A stretch of DNA of 64,000 nucleotides from an uncultured eubacterium 1-6 (GTDB taxonomy: Bacteria; Bacillota; Clostridia; Lachnospirales; Lachnospiraceae). Below the pieces are notes generated by a model, which saw only the letters and a program-made list of their open reading frames with translations, was not told where the DNA came from and ran no database searches. The number at the start of each line of letters is the position of its first letter. Position 1 is the first letter of the stretch. Below, in pieces: positions 17,023 to 25,328 of the stretch. A program made the translations under genes and the position numbers. Where the stretch lies: assembly GCA_903789595.1 (NCBI GenBank), contig CAIFEZ010000010.1, forward strand, positions 44,991 to 108,990, written 5' to 3'.

Positions 17023-18486
17023 ATGAAGGAACAGATGGAAAAGAATGAGAAAATCAGAATCAGCCGGATCATGATTGCGGCGCCTTCCAGCGGAAGCGGC
17101 AAGACGCTGATCACCTGCGGTCTGCTGAATCTTCTGAAAAAGAAAGGACTGAAGCCGGCCTCTTTTAAATGCGGACCGGATTTCATCGATCCGATGTTTC
17201 ACACGAAGGTGCTCGGCACGAAGAGCCGGAACCTGGATACCTTCTTTACGGACCCGGACACGACCAGGTGCCTTCTTGCGCGGAACGCGAAGGATGCGGA
17301 CCTGGCGGTTCTGGAAGGCGTGATGGGATATTACGACGGAATGGGAATCGACAGCTCCAGGGCGGGTGCCAGCGATCTGGCTTCCGTCACCGATACACCG
17401 GTCCTGCTGATCGTTCCGGCAAAGGGAGTCAGCCGTTCCGTGCTTCCGCTGATCCGGGGATTTTTGGATTTTCAGGAAAAGCCCTGCATCCGGGGACTGA
17501 TTCTGAACCGGGTTTCCGCGGGACTCTACCCGAGGATGAAGGAGATGATCGAGCGGGAGGTTGGAATTCCCGTGGTCGGCTACGTGCCGGTCGTGAAGGG
17601 CTGTGCGCTGGAGAGCCGGCATCTGGGACTCCTGATGCCGGATGAAATCGCCTCTTTCCAGGACAAGCTGGACCGGCTCGCGGAGATTCTGGATCAGACG
17701 ATGGATATCGGACAGATTCTCAAAATCGCCGGGAGCGCTCCGGCGCTTTCCGTTCATTGCCCGGAGGAGACCTTCCGGTCAGGGAACCCGGAAGCGGCCG
17801 GTCAGGATGCGGCCGGCACTGCCGAACCTCGCGGAAAAGCGTACGGTGCGGGAAAACTCCGGATCGGACTCGCGAAGGATGAGGCCTTCTGCTTTTTCTA
17901 CGAAGACAATCTGGACCTCTTAAGGGAGATGGGCGCGGAGCTGGTTCCTTTTTCTCCGATGCGTGACGCAGGTCTTCCAGACGGTCTGGACGGTCTTCTG
18001 CTTCACGGCGGATACCCGGAGCTTTACGGCAGAGAGCTTTCGGAGAACACTCCGATGCGGGAGTCTGTAAGAAGTGCTGTGGCGGGCGGTCTTCCGACAC
18101 TGGCTGAATGCGGCGGATTTCTCTACCTTCACCGCACACTGACCGATCCGGAGGGCAATGTGTGGCCGATGGCGGGTGTCTTTCCGGAGAACGCGTTTTA
18201 TACCGGTCATCTGACAAGGTTCGGATATCTGACGCTCACCGGCGGGACCATGTTCGGAAGAGACGTCGGAGAAATCCGGTCCCATGAGTTCCATTACTAT
18301 GAATCTGAGAATCCGGGCGATACCTTTCTCGCGAAAAAACCGGCAGGAAACCGTTCCTGGCGCTGCGTCAGAAGCACGGACACCATGTACGCCGGCTTTC
18401 CGCATCTGTATTTCTATGCGAATCCGGAGGTCGCCGCTGCGTTTATGAAGAGGTGTGCAGAGTATCATGATAATAGAAACCTTTGA
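17023..18486 (+). CDS. cbiA: Cobyrinate a,c-diamide synthase
   Basis: ATP- and glutamine-dependent amidation of the a and c side chains of (cobalt-)cobyrinate. 487 aa. N-terminal dethiobiotin-synthetase-like ATPase domain: IAAPSSGSGKTLITCGLL (P-loop, about 17-34), KCGPDFIDPMFH and LEGVMGYYDGMG. C-terminal class I glutamine amidotransferase domain: LLLHGGYPELYG and TLAECGGFLYL with the nucleophile cysteine (about residue 366). A short A/G-rich insert (about 247-280) separates the domains. The start may instead be ATG 17035, which has AAGGA just upstream. It overlaps cbiB by 20 bases. Confidence 0.94.
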   Translation: MKEQMEKNEKIRISRIMIAAPSSGSGKTLITCGLLNLLKKKGLKPASFKCGPDFIDPMFHTKVLGTKSRNLDTFFTDPDTTRCLLARNAKDADLAVLEGVMGYYDGMGIDSSRAGASDLASVTDTPVLLIVPAKGVSRSVLPLIRGFLDFQEKPCIRGLILNRVSAGLYPRMKEMIEREVGIPVVGYVPVVKGCALESRHLGLLMPDEIASFQDKLDRLAEILDQTMDIGQILKIAGSAPALSVHCPEETFRSGNPEAAGQDAAGTAEPRGKAYGAGKLRIGLAKDEAFCFFYEDNLDLLREMGAELVPFSPMRDAGLPDGLDGLLLHGGYPELYGRELSENTPMRESVRSAVAGGLPTLAECGGFLYLHRTLTDPEGNVWPMAGVFPENAFYTGHLTRFGYLTLTGGTMFGRDVGEIRSHEFHYYESENPGDTFLAKKPAGNRSWRCVRSTDTMYAGFPHLYFYANPEVAAAFMKRCAEYHDNRNL

Positions 18487-19450
18487 CCATATTGTTCCGG
18501 CGGTGCTGCTCGGCGGGATTCTGGACCTTGCACTCGGAGATCCGCACGGGCTGTATCATCCGGTTCAGCTCATCGGGAAATTTATCACCTTCTTCGAGAC
18601 TGTGTTCCGGAAGGCTTTTTCTTCCGGAAAAGCGGGAGAACGGACGGCTGGCGTCTGTACCGCGGTTTGTGTCACAGCGGTCGGCACGCTGATCCCCGCC
18701 CTGCTTCTGAAGCTTTTCTACCATGTGAATTTCTGGCTGGGGTTTGCCGTTGAGACGTTCTGGTGTTACCAGATTCTGGCGGCAAGATCGCTTCGGGATG
18801 AGAGCATGAAGGTCTACCGGGAGGTGAAGACCGGAGATCTCGGAAAGGCCAGAAAAGCGGTCTCAATGATTGTCGGCCGGGACACCGAAAGGCTGGACAT
18901 GACGGGAGTCACGAAGGCCGCGGTCGAGACCGTCGCCGAAAACGCCTCCGACGGCGTTGTGGCGCCGCTGATCTTTCTGATGATCGGCGGGGCGGCCGGG
19001 GGATTTTTCTACAAGTCCGTCAACACCATGGATTCGATGATCGGATATGTCAACGACCGGTATCGCTGGTTCGGAACCTTTGCGGCAAGGCTGGATGATG
19101 TTCTGAACTTTATTCCGGCGAGAATCTCGGGCATTCTCATGGTGCTTGCCGCGCGGATTTGCGGAAATGACGGGAAGAATGCGCTGAAAATATTCAAGAG
19201 AGACCGTCTGAAGCACGCCAGCCCGAATTCCGCGCACACGGAGGCTGCGATGGCCGGAGCACTGGATATCCGGCTCGCGGGAGACGCGTGGTACTTCGGG
19301 GAGCTGCACCGGAAGCCGTATATCGGGGACCCGATCCGGGAGATTGAGCCGGAGGACATTCCCAGGGCCAACCGGATCATGTATGCAACGGCGGTTCTCG
19401 CATTTATTTTCTCGGCGGCGCTGCGGCTGCTGATTGCTGCGCTGGTTTGA
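18467..19450 (+). CDS. cbiB: Adenosylcobinamide-phosphate synthase
   Basis: Membrane protein that attaches aminopropanol phosphate to adenosylcobyric acid. 327 aa from ATG 18467 (MIIETFDHIVPAVLLGG). Motifs: DLALGDPHGLYHPVQLIG (about 20-37), GRDTERLDMTGVTKAAVETVAENASDG-type region (about 145), VNTMDSMIGYVNDRY, HASPNSAHTEAAMAGAL and the C-terminal hydrophobic helix. A GTG at 18455 is in frame but sits directly on the AAGAGG site, so 18467 is chosen. It overlaps the cbiA end. Confidence 0.93.
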   Translation: MIIETFDHIVPAVLLGGILDLALGDPHGLYHPVQLIGKFITFFETVFRKAFSSGKAGERTAGVCTAVCVTAVGTLIPALLLKLFYHVNFWLGFAVETFWCYQILAARSLRDESMKVYREVKTGDLGKARKAVSMIVGRDTERLDMTGVTKAAVETVAENASDGVVAPLIFLMIGGAAGGFFYKSVNTMDSMIGYVNDRYRWFGTFAARLDDVLNFIPARISGILMVLAARICGNDGKNALKIFKRDRLKHASPNSAHTEAAMAGALDIRLAGDAWYFGELHRKPYIGDPIREIEPEDIPRANRIMYATAVLAFIFSAALRLLIAALV

Positions 19451-19483
19451 GAAAGAGCTGATACAGGGACAGCAGGTAAAGAA

Positions 19484-20566
19484 ATGGTAAAGAGTGTACA
19501 TGGCGGGGATGTCTACCGGCATCCCGGCGTGATTGATTTTTCATCGAATATGAATCCCCTCGGGACGCCGGAGCGCGTAATCCGCGCGGGACAAGAGAGC
19601 ATGGCGGAGATCTGTCATTACCCCGATGTGCGAAAGGAAAAGCTGATCCGTGCTCTGTCCGTATACGAGAAGGTGCCGGAGGAGTATCTGTTCTGCGGCA
19701 ATGGGGCTGCAGAGGTGATTTTCGCGTATGCGTGGGCGCTTCGCCCGAAGCGGGCGCTTGTCCTGGCTCCGACCTTTGCGGAGTATGAGCAGGCGCTGAA
19801 AAGCGCCGGCTGTGAGGTACGTCTCTACTCTCTGCGGGAGGCCGACGGATACCGGCTGACACGGGAGTTTACAGACGCAGTCACGGAGGAGCTGGACGTT
19901 GTCGTCCTCTGCAATCCGAACAATCCCACCGGTGTTCCCGTGGAGCCGGAGCTGATGCGGGAGATCATCCGGACCTGCCGCATGCGCGGCGTGCGTCTCT
20001 TCGTGGATGAGTGTTTCCAGGATTTCTGTGAGGACCCGGAGCGCCTGACGGTCCGGGGATATGTGGAGGAAGAACCGGGGATCTTCATTCTGAAGGCCTT
20101 TACCAAGCGGTACGCGATGGCAGGTCTCCGTCTCGGATACGGCATCACGGCTGATGCGGATCTCCTCTCCCGGATGCAGAGTGCGGTGCAGCCGTGGAAC
20201 GTGTCGATTCCGGCGCAGAAGGCCGGAGTCGCGGCGCTTCAGGAGGAAGCATACGTGGAGCGGGCAAGAGAAATTGTGAGAGAGGAACGCGCCTACCTGA
20301 AAAAATCCCTCAGGGAGCTCGGGTATCAGGTGTTCGATTCCTGCGCGAATTATGTCTTTTTCAAGGGAGAAGAAGGGCTTGCCGGAAAGCTTCTGCCCTT
20401 CGGAATCATGATCCGGGACTGTTCCAATTATCACAACCTCGAAGAAGGCTATTACCGCGCGGCGGTGCGGCTGCATCCGGAGAACGAAAAGCTGATCCGG
20501 GCGCTCGGACGGATCAGCCGGAACACGGTATGCGAAAATACAGAGGCAGCAGACAGGGGGATTTGA
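19484..20566 (+). CDS. cobD: Threonine-phosphate decarboxylase (PLP aminotransferase fold)
   Basis: Produces (R)-1-amino-2-propanol O-2-phosphate for CbiB. 360 aa, fold type I PLP protein related to histidinol-phosphate aminotransferase. Motifs: [20 protein letters not shown] (CobD-type N-terminus), [16 protein letters not shown] (about 146-153), the SFTKR-like [19 protein letters not shown] containing the PLP lysine (about 206), and C-terminal [12 protein letters not shown]. The decarboxylase call rests on cobalamin context and the HGG N-terminus. Two bases separate it from cbiP. Confidence 0.9.
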   Translation: MVKSVHGGDVYRHPGVIDFSSNMNPLGTPERVIRAGQESMAEICHYPDVRKEKLIRALSVYEKVPEEYLFCGNGAAEVIFAYAWALRPKRALVLAPTFAEYEQALKSAGCEVRLYSLREADGYRLTREFTDAVTEELDVVVLCNPNNPTGVPVEPELMREIIRTCRMRGVRLFVDECFQDFCEDPERLTVRGYVEEEPGIFILKAFTKRYAMAGLRLGYGITADADLLSRMQSAVQPWNVSIPAQKAGVAALQEEAYVERAREIVREERAYLKKSLRELGYQVFDSCANYVFFKGEEGLAGKLLPFGIMIRDCSNYHNLEEGYYRAAVRLHPENEKLIRALGRISRNTVCENTEAADRGI

Positions 20567-20568
20567 TT

Positions 20569-22086
20569 ATGGCAAAGGCAATTATGATTCAGGGCACGAT
20601 GTCCAACGCGGGGAAAAGCCTGATCGCCGCCGGACTGTGCCGTATATTCAGACAGGACGGATACCGGGTGGCTCCCTTTAAGGCGCAGAATATGGCGCTG
20701 AATTCTTTTATCACACGCCAGGGGCTGGAGATGGGGAGAGCGCAGGTCATGCAGGCGGAGTGCGCCGGCGTGGAGCCGGATGTGCGGATGAACCCGATCC
20801 TCCTGAAGCCGACGAATGATACCGGATCTCAGGTGATCGTAAACGGAGAAGTCCTGGGCAACATGGATGCCAGGGAATATTTCCGTTACAAGCCGAATCT
20901 GATCCCGGAGGTCCGGAAGGCGTATGAATCTCTCGCGGCGGAAAACGACATCATCGTGATCGAGGGCGCCGGAAGCCCGGCGGAGATCAATCTGAAGGAT
21001 GCCGACTGCTTCGTCAACATGGGAATGGCCAAAATCGCCGGAGCGCCGGTTCTTCTGGTCGGCGACATCGACCGGGGCGGCGTTTTCGCCCAGCTCATCG
21101 GAACCGTTGAGCTTCTGGAAGAGGACGAGAGAGAGATGGTGAAGGGACTTGTGATCAACAAGTTCCGGGGAGACCGGACTATTCTGGATCCCGGCATCCG
21201 GATGCTGGAGGAACGGTCCGGCATTCCGGTGGTAGGCGTCGCTCCCTACCTTCACATCGAGGTGGAGGATGAGGACAGCCTCACGGAGCGTTTTTCCGGT
21301 GATCAGACGGTCGCGGCGATTGACATCGCGGTCATCCGCACGCCGAGAATCTCCAACTTCACGGATTTCAACCCCTTCGAGAAGATGAAGGGTGTCTCTC
21401 TTCGGTATGTGGACCGGGTGTCTGAGCTCAAAAAGCCGGATATGATCATCCTGCCGGGGACCAAAAATACCATGGAGGATCTTCTCTGGATGCGTCAGAA
21501 CGGTCTCGAGGCGGCGGTCCTGAAGGCGGCCTCGGAGGGCACCGTGATTTTCGGAGTCTGCGGAGGCTACCAGATGCTCGGAGAGACGCTTTCCGATCCA
21601 CTGGGCGTGGAAAACGGCGGATCCGTCAAGGGCATGGGACTTCTGCCGATGCACACCGTTTTTGCGGGGGAAAAGACCCGCACCCGGGTGGAGGGCAGCT
21701 TCGGGCAACTTCAGGGCGCGCTGGAGAATCTGTCCGGTACGGCGATCGAGGGATATGAGATCCATATGGGCGTCAGCACGCTGGATGAAAATGCCGCGCC
21801 GACGGTGCGAATCCGCAACACGAATGTGGAGAATGCGGCCGAAAAGCAGGACGGCGCCCAGTACGGAAACGTATACGGAACCTATGTTCACAGCGTTTTT
21901 GACCGGGAGATGGTGGCCGACAGAATTGTGGAGGCTCTGGGCCGCAGGAAGGGAATCGACACCACGGATATGACCGGTGTGGATTACCAGACCTTTAAGG
22001 AAAGCCAGTATGATATTCTGGCGTCGGAGCTTCGGAAGAATATGGATCTGAAAAAAATCTACGAGATACTGGATGCGGGTGTGTGA
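20569..22086 (+). CDS. cbiP: Cobyric acid synthase
   Basis: ATP/glutamine-dependent amidation of side chains b, d, e and g of adenosylcobyrinate a,c-diamide. 505 aa. Motifs: [20 protein letters not shown] (P-loop), [50 protein letters not shown]; glutaminase half with [24 protein letters not shown] (nucleophile Cys) and C-terminal [12 protein letters not shown] 20569 follows GACAGGGGG by 8 bases; longer upstream frames overlap cobD and are not homologous. Confidence 0.95.
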   Translation: MAKAIMIQGTMSNAGKSLIAAGLCRIFRQDGYRVAPFKAQNMALNSFITRQGLEMGRAQVMQAECAGVEPDVRMNPILLKPTNDTGSQVIVNGEVLGNMDAREYFRYKPNLIPEVRKAYESLAAENDIIVIEGAGSPAEINLKDADCFVNMGMAKIAGAPVLLVGDIDRGGVFAQLIGTVELLEEDEREMVKGLVINKFRGDRTILDPGIRMLEERSGIPVVGVAPYLHIEVEDEDSLTERFSGDQTVAAIDIAVIRTPRISNFTDFNPFEKMKGVSLRYVDRVSELKKPDMIILPGTKNTMEDLLWMRQNGLEAAVLKAASEGTVIFGVCGGYQMLGETLSDPLGVENGGSVKGMGLLPMHTVFAGEKTRTRVEGSFGQLQGALENLSGTAIEGYEIHMGVSTLDENAAPTVRIRNTNVENAAEKQDGAQYGNVYGTYVHSVFDREMVADRIVEALGRRKGIDTTDMTGVDYQTFKESQYDILASELRKNMDLKKIYEILDAGV

Positions 22087-22177
22087 TCGGCCGCGCAAAA
22101 TCTGAATCCCTGCAGGACTGCGGAAGATGCGCAGTCCGGGAGCGATCTGCGGGTTATATACTATGCGTGCTGTTGAT

Positions 22178-22303
22178 CGTGTGGTATTTGCCATGCGTGT
22201 GGTATTTGCCATGCGTGTGGTATTTGCCGTGCGTGTGGTATTTGCCGTGCGTGTAGTATTTGCCATGCGTGTAGTATTTGCTGCGCGTGGCGTATTTGCT
22301 GGA
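22178..22303 (+). repeat. Seven tandem copies of an 18-bp unit in front of cbiC
   Basis: The unit CGTGTGGTATTTGCCATG starts at 22178, 22196, 22214, 22232, 22250, 22268 and 22286. The first five copies differ at one or two positions and the last two are more diverged. 18 is a multiple of three and the frame stays open from ATG 22163 into cbiC, so each unit would encode VVFAMR or a variant. It is either a 5' leader repeat or a repeat N-terminal extension of CbiC. Confidence 0.9.
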
Positions 22304-22321
22304 AGGATGGGAATTGCTGAT

Positions 22322-22981
22322 ATGTCGGAAGTGAAGATAGAACTGGAAAATGTGAAGCCGATGGATATCGAGAAGCGCAGCTTTGAGATCATCACGGAGG
22401 AGCTCGGGGAGAAGAACGGTCTTATGATTCCCGGAACGGAACTGATTGTGAAGCGCTGCATTCACACCAGCGCGGATTTTGACTACGCGGATAACCTCTG
22501 CTTCTCGGAGAATGTTGTGGAAAAGGCACTGGATGCGATCCGCGGCGGCGCCAGCATCGTGACGGACACGCATATGGCGCAGGCAGGCATCAATAAGCAT
22601 GCGCTCGCCCGTTACGGGGGTGAGGCGCTGTGCTTTATGTCAGATCCGGATGTGGCAGAAGAAGCGAAGAAACGGGGCGTCACCCGCGCCGCCGTCTGCA
22701 TGGAAAAAGCGGCCAGGCTGGACCGCAGGCTCATTTTTGCAGTCGGAAACGCGCCGACGGCACTGGTGCGACTGTATGAGATGATCGAAAACGGGACGCT
22801 GAAGCCGGAGCTTATCATCGGTGTTCCAGTAGGCTTTGTTAACGTTGTGCAGTCAAAGGAGCTGATCATGCGGACCGGAGTTCCGTACATCGTCGCCAGA
22901 GGGCGCAAGGGCGGAAGCAATATCGCGGCCTGCATCTGCAATGCCCTGCTCTACATGCTGAGCAGCGACAGAGGATACTGA
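22322..22981 (+). CDS. cbiC: Cobalt-precorrin-8 methylmutase
   Basis: Moves the C11 methyl group to C12 to give cobyrinate. From ATG 22322 (MSEVKIELENVKPMDIEKRS) the product is 219 aa, as expected for CbiC/CobH. Motifs: IEKRSFEII, RCIHTSADFDYA with the catalytic histidine (about residue 45), GGASIVTDTHMAQAGIN, AVGNAPTALVRL, GVPVGFVNVVQSKE and GRKGGSNIAAAI-type C-terminus (GRKGGSNIAACICNALL). In-frame starts at 22307 or 22163 exist; the latter would put seven VVFAMR-type repeats on the N-terminus. Last gene of the cluster. Confidence 0.93.
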   Translation: MSEVKIELENVKPMDIEKRSFEIITEELGEKNGLMIPGTELIVKRCIHTSADFDYADNLCFSENVVEKALDAIRGGASIVTDTHMAQAGINKHALARYGGEALCFMSDPDVAEEAKKRGVTRAAVCMEKAARLDRRLIFAVGNAPTALVRLYEMIENGTLKPELIIGVPVGFVNVVQSKELIMRTGVPYIVARGRKGGSNIAACICNALLYMLSSDRGY

Positions 22982-23076
22982 TAAAAAATTGCATCAGTGT
23001 ATACTGACAGAGGCAGAGCCGTCTTATTTCATGGCTGCCTCATGCCAGCGCTCAAAGAGACAGAGTCGGACACGGG

Positions 23077-23358
23077 TTATTCCTCCCAGCCCTCCATCAT
23101 CCGGTAGGTGATAAGGATCTCCCGGACGATTTCGTCCTCAGCGGCCTCTGCCTCCAGATCGGCCTTGTCCGAGGAAGGCGGAAGCTGCGGATCCGGCTCC
23201 TGAAACTCGGCCTCAATCCAGTTGTATGCGGCGTCCTTCGCGTTGTCGAGCGCCTCGTCGAGCGTATCACCGTCCGCCTCGCACATCTCAAGATCGGCAA
23301 ACCTCGCGTGATAGCCGTTTTCGGTCTTTTTTACGATAACGGGATAATAAAACTTCAT
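23077..23358 (-). CDS. Orphan HicB-family antitoxin-like protein
   Basis: 93-aa protein that starts MKFYYPVIVKKTENGYHARF and continues with FADLEMCEADGDTLDEALDNAKDA, the degenerate RNase-H-like fold typical of HicB antitoxins. The C-terminal tail is acidic (LEAEAAEDEIVREI) and has no clear DNA-binding domain. GGAGG sits 5 bases before ATG 23358. No HicA-like frame (about 60 aa with a double-stranded-RNA-binding fold) lies on either side, so it is an orphan. It is the only minus-strand gene between the cobalamin and hydrogenase genes. Confidence 0.75.
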   Translation of the reverse strand: MKFYYPVIVKKTENGYHARFADLEMCEADGDTLDEALDNAKDAAYNWIEAEFQEPDPQLPPSSDKADLEAEAAEDEIVREILITYRMMEGWEE

Positions 23359-23471
23359 AAAATTCCTCCAATCAGATTTGAATAATGGGATTCTTATATG
23401 GGAAAATATAAGACATATGCCGGCCTTTGCGATCGGCACGCGCAAACCGCGTCTGAAGAGCCGGCCGCTTT

Positions 23472-23477
23472 ATTATA
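23472..23477 (-). promoter_or_regulatory. Extended -10 promoter candidate for the HicB-like gene
   Basis: On the minus strand the sequence reads TGCTATAAT, an extended -10, about 114 bases before the start. The -35 (TTTTCT) is poor. Confidence 0.35.
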
Positions 23478-23651
23478 GCAAATCCGCCGGCAAAAGAAAA
23501 TGGCGCCGTCAGCGGCGGAGCCGGTGTTTTTTTATAAGAACATATGTCCGGGCGGGAGGGTACCGGTTGAATCGGCCACTCAAAAATAGTAAACTGAATC
23601 CGCGGTTCCATCTATGCGGAGAAGAGTTACAAATTGGAAAGGATGTATGGC

Positions 23652-25190
23652 ATGGTTACAAATGACGAAAATCTGATTCATCTGAAACACAAGATTCTTG
23701 AGGAGACTGCACGGCTCGCGTGGAATGACGAGCTGGATGAGGATGGGAAGGAGAAGCTGATTCTTAAGCTGAGTCCGGGACCGCTGGCAAAATACAGATG
23801 CTGTGTCTACAAGGACCGGGAGCTGATCAAGCGCCGGATTCGTCTGGCAGAGGGCAAAAACCCGGATCCAAACGATACCTCTGAGAATATCGTGCGCGTT
23901 CTCGGACCGGCGTGTGAGGAGTGCCCGATTTCGGCCTATACCGTTACCGACAACTGCAGAAAGTGTATGGGGCAGCCCTGCCAGAGCTCCTGTAGGTTCG
24001 GAGCGATCGAAATGGGCGCGCACCGTTCTCATATCGACGCGACGAAGTGCAAGGAGTGCGGAAAGTGCGCGGAGGCATGTCCCTACAACGCGATTGTCCA
24101 TCTGGTCCGTCCCTGCAAGAAAGCCTGTCCGGTAGGCGCCATTACGTACGATGAGTATGGAATCTGCGTCATTGATGATACAAAGTGCATCCAGTGCGGG
24201 CTGTGCATTCATTCCTGCCCATTCGGCGCGCCTGCGTCGAAATCTTATCTGGTGAACATCATTCGTGATATCAAGGCCGGAAAGGAAGTCTATGCTATGG
24301 TGGCTCCGGCGACCGAGGGACAGTACGGACCGGATATCACCATGGGATCGATCCGCCAGGCAGTGCAGGAGCTCGGATTCAAGGATCTGGTCGAGGTCGG
24401 CCTCGGCGCGGATATGACTGCCGCTTACGAGTCAGAGGAGTGGAGCGAAGCGCTGAAGGAGGGACGCAAGATGACGACCTCCTGCTGCTCTGCCTTTATC
24501 AATATGCTGAAGGTTCATTTCCCGGAACAGTACAAGGAGAACATGTCCACCGTCGTCTCCCCGATGTGTGCCGTCTCCAGATATATCAAGTCGGTGCACC
24601 CGGGATGCATCACAGTTTTCATCGGACCGTGCATGGCAAAGAAATCCGAGGCAGCGGATGTGAAGGGCGTACCGGAGAATGCGGACTACGTTCTGACCTA
24701 CGGTGAATTTTCGGCGCTTCTCCGCTCGAAGGATGTGGAGCTGAAGCCCTGTAACGATCCGTATCAGGAAGCGTCTATCTTCGGAAAGAGATTCGCCACC
24801 TCGGGCGGTGTCGCGAACGCCGTGATCGAGTGCATGAAGGAGCGCGGCGAGGACACGTCGAAGATCAAACTGTATAAGGCTGCCGGCGGAGCGGACTGCA
24901 AGAAGGCGCTCACGATGCTGAAGTTCGGCAGACTGCAGGAGGACTTCATTGAGGGCATGATCTGTCCGGGCGGCTGCGTGGGCGGACCTTCCCGGAAGTT
25001 AACCGCCGCGGAGGTCATGAAGGACCGGGAAAAGCTGTTAAAGAAAGCCGACGGCAGAAAGGTGCTGGAGAATCTGGAAAGCTATCCTATGGACGGATTC
25101 TCCATGTTCCGTGATGATATTACCCGCAGGCCGTTGAAGCGCCCGGGAGACGATGCGCAGCAGCCGGATCATCCGGGAAGCGCGGAATAA
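23652..25190 (+). CDS. Monomeric [FeFe] hydrogenase with ferredoxin-type domain
   Basis: 512 aa. The N-terminal part has many cysteines in 4Fe-4S patterns, including CKECGKCAEACPYNAIV and CIQCGLCIHSCPFGAPA. The C-terminal half is the H-cluster domain. Its three signature loops are TSCCSAF (Cys278, Cys279), IGPCMAKKSEA (Cys327) and EGMICPGGCVGGPS (Cys438, Cys442). The first loop differs from the TSCCPxW of well-studied catalytic enzymes, so a Group B-like or physiologically distinct hydrogenase is possible. ATG 23652 has GGAAAGG 9 bases upstream. No HydE/F/G maturation genes are in the window. It probably oxidises ferredoxin to evolve H2 in the cytoplasm. Confidence 0.88.
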   Translation: MVTNDENLIHLKHKILEETARLAWNDELDEDGKEKLILKLSPGPLAKYRCCVYKDRELIKRRIRLAEGKNPDPNDTSENIVRVLGPACEECPISAYTVTDNCRKCMGQPCQSSCRFGAIEMGAHRSHIDATKCKECGKCAEACPYNAIVHLVRPCKKACPVGAITYDEYGICVIDDTKCIQCGLCIHSCPFGAPASKSYLVNIIRDIKAGKEVYAMVAPATEGQYGPDITMGSIRQAVQELGFKDLVEVGLGADMTAAYESEEWSEALKEGRKMTTSCCSAFINMLKVHFPEQYKENMSTVVSPMCAVSRYIKSVHPGCITVFIGPCMAKKSEAADVKGVPENADYVLTYGEFSALLRSKDVELKPCNDPYQEASIFGKRFATSGGVANAVIECMKERGEDTSKIKLYKAAGGADCKKALTMLKFGRLQEDFIEGMICPGGCVGGPSRKLTAAEVMKDREKLLKKADGRKVLENLESYPMDGFSMFRDDITRRPLKRPGDDAQQPDHPGSAE

Positions 25191-25198
25191 TATTGTAT

Positions 25199-25241
25199 GC
25201 CTGCCTGCTGCCTCAGGATTCGGTTCCGGCTGCAGGCAGGT
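25199..25241 (+). terminator. Hairpin downstream of the hydrogenase gene
   Basis: GCCTGCCTGC (25199-25208) pairs with GCAGGCAGGT-type sequence at 25231-25241. No T-run follows, but the next hairpin at 25261 has one. Confidence 0.4.
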
Positions 25242-25256
25242 GAAACGAGGATTGCG

Positions 25257-25300
25257 GCAGCGAGATAAAACTGGAAGCGTGTGTTTTATCTCGTTTTTCC
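25257..25300 (+). terminator. Terminator after the hydrogenase gene (REP-family-B-like hairpin)
   Basis: CGAGATAAAAC (25261-25271) pairs with GTTTTATCTCG (25283-25293), followed by TTTTTCC. The arm sequence GCGAGATAAAAC is the same as in repeats at 33788 and 54332, so a dispersed palindrome serves as, or resembles, the terminator. Confidence 0.7.
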
Positions 25301-25328
25301 ATAAATACAGGAATGAAAAGGTGAATGT

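Noticed and set aside
22178..22303. CRISPR array
   Set aside because: The units are directly adjacent 18-mers with no unique spacers and no cas genes nearby.
22982..23651. Possible hicA toxin gene next to the HicB-like gene
   Set aside because: No frame of suitable size with a ribosome site or HicA-like lysine/histidine pattern was found on either strand.
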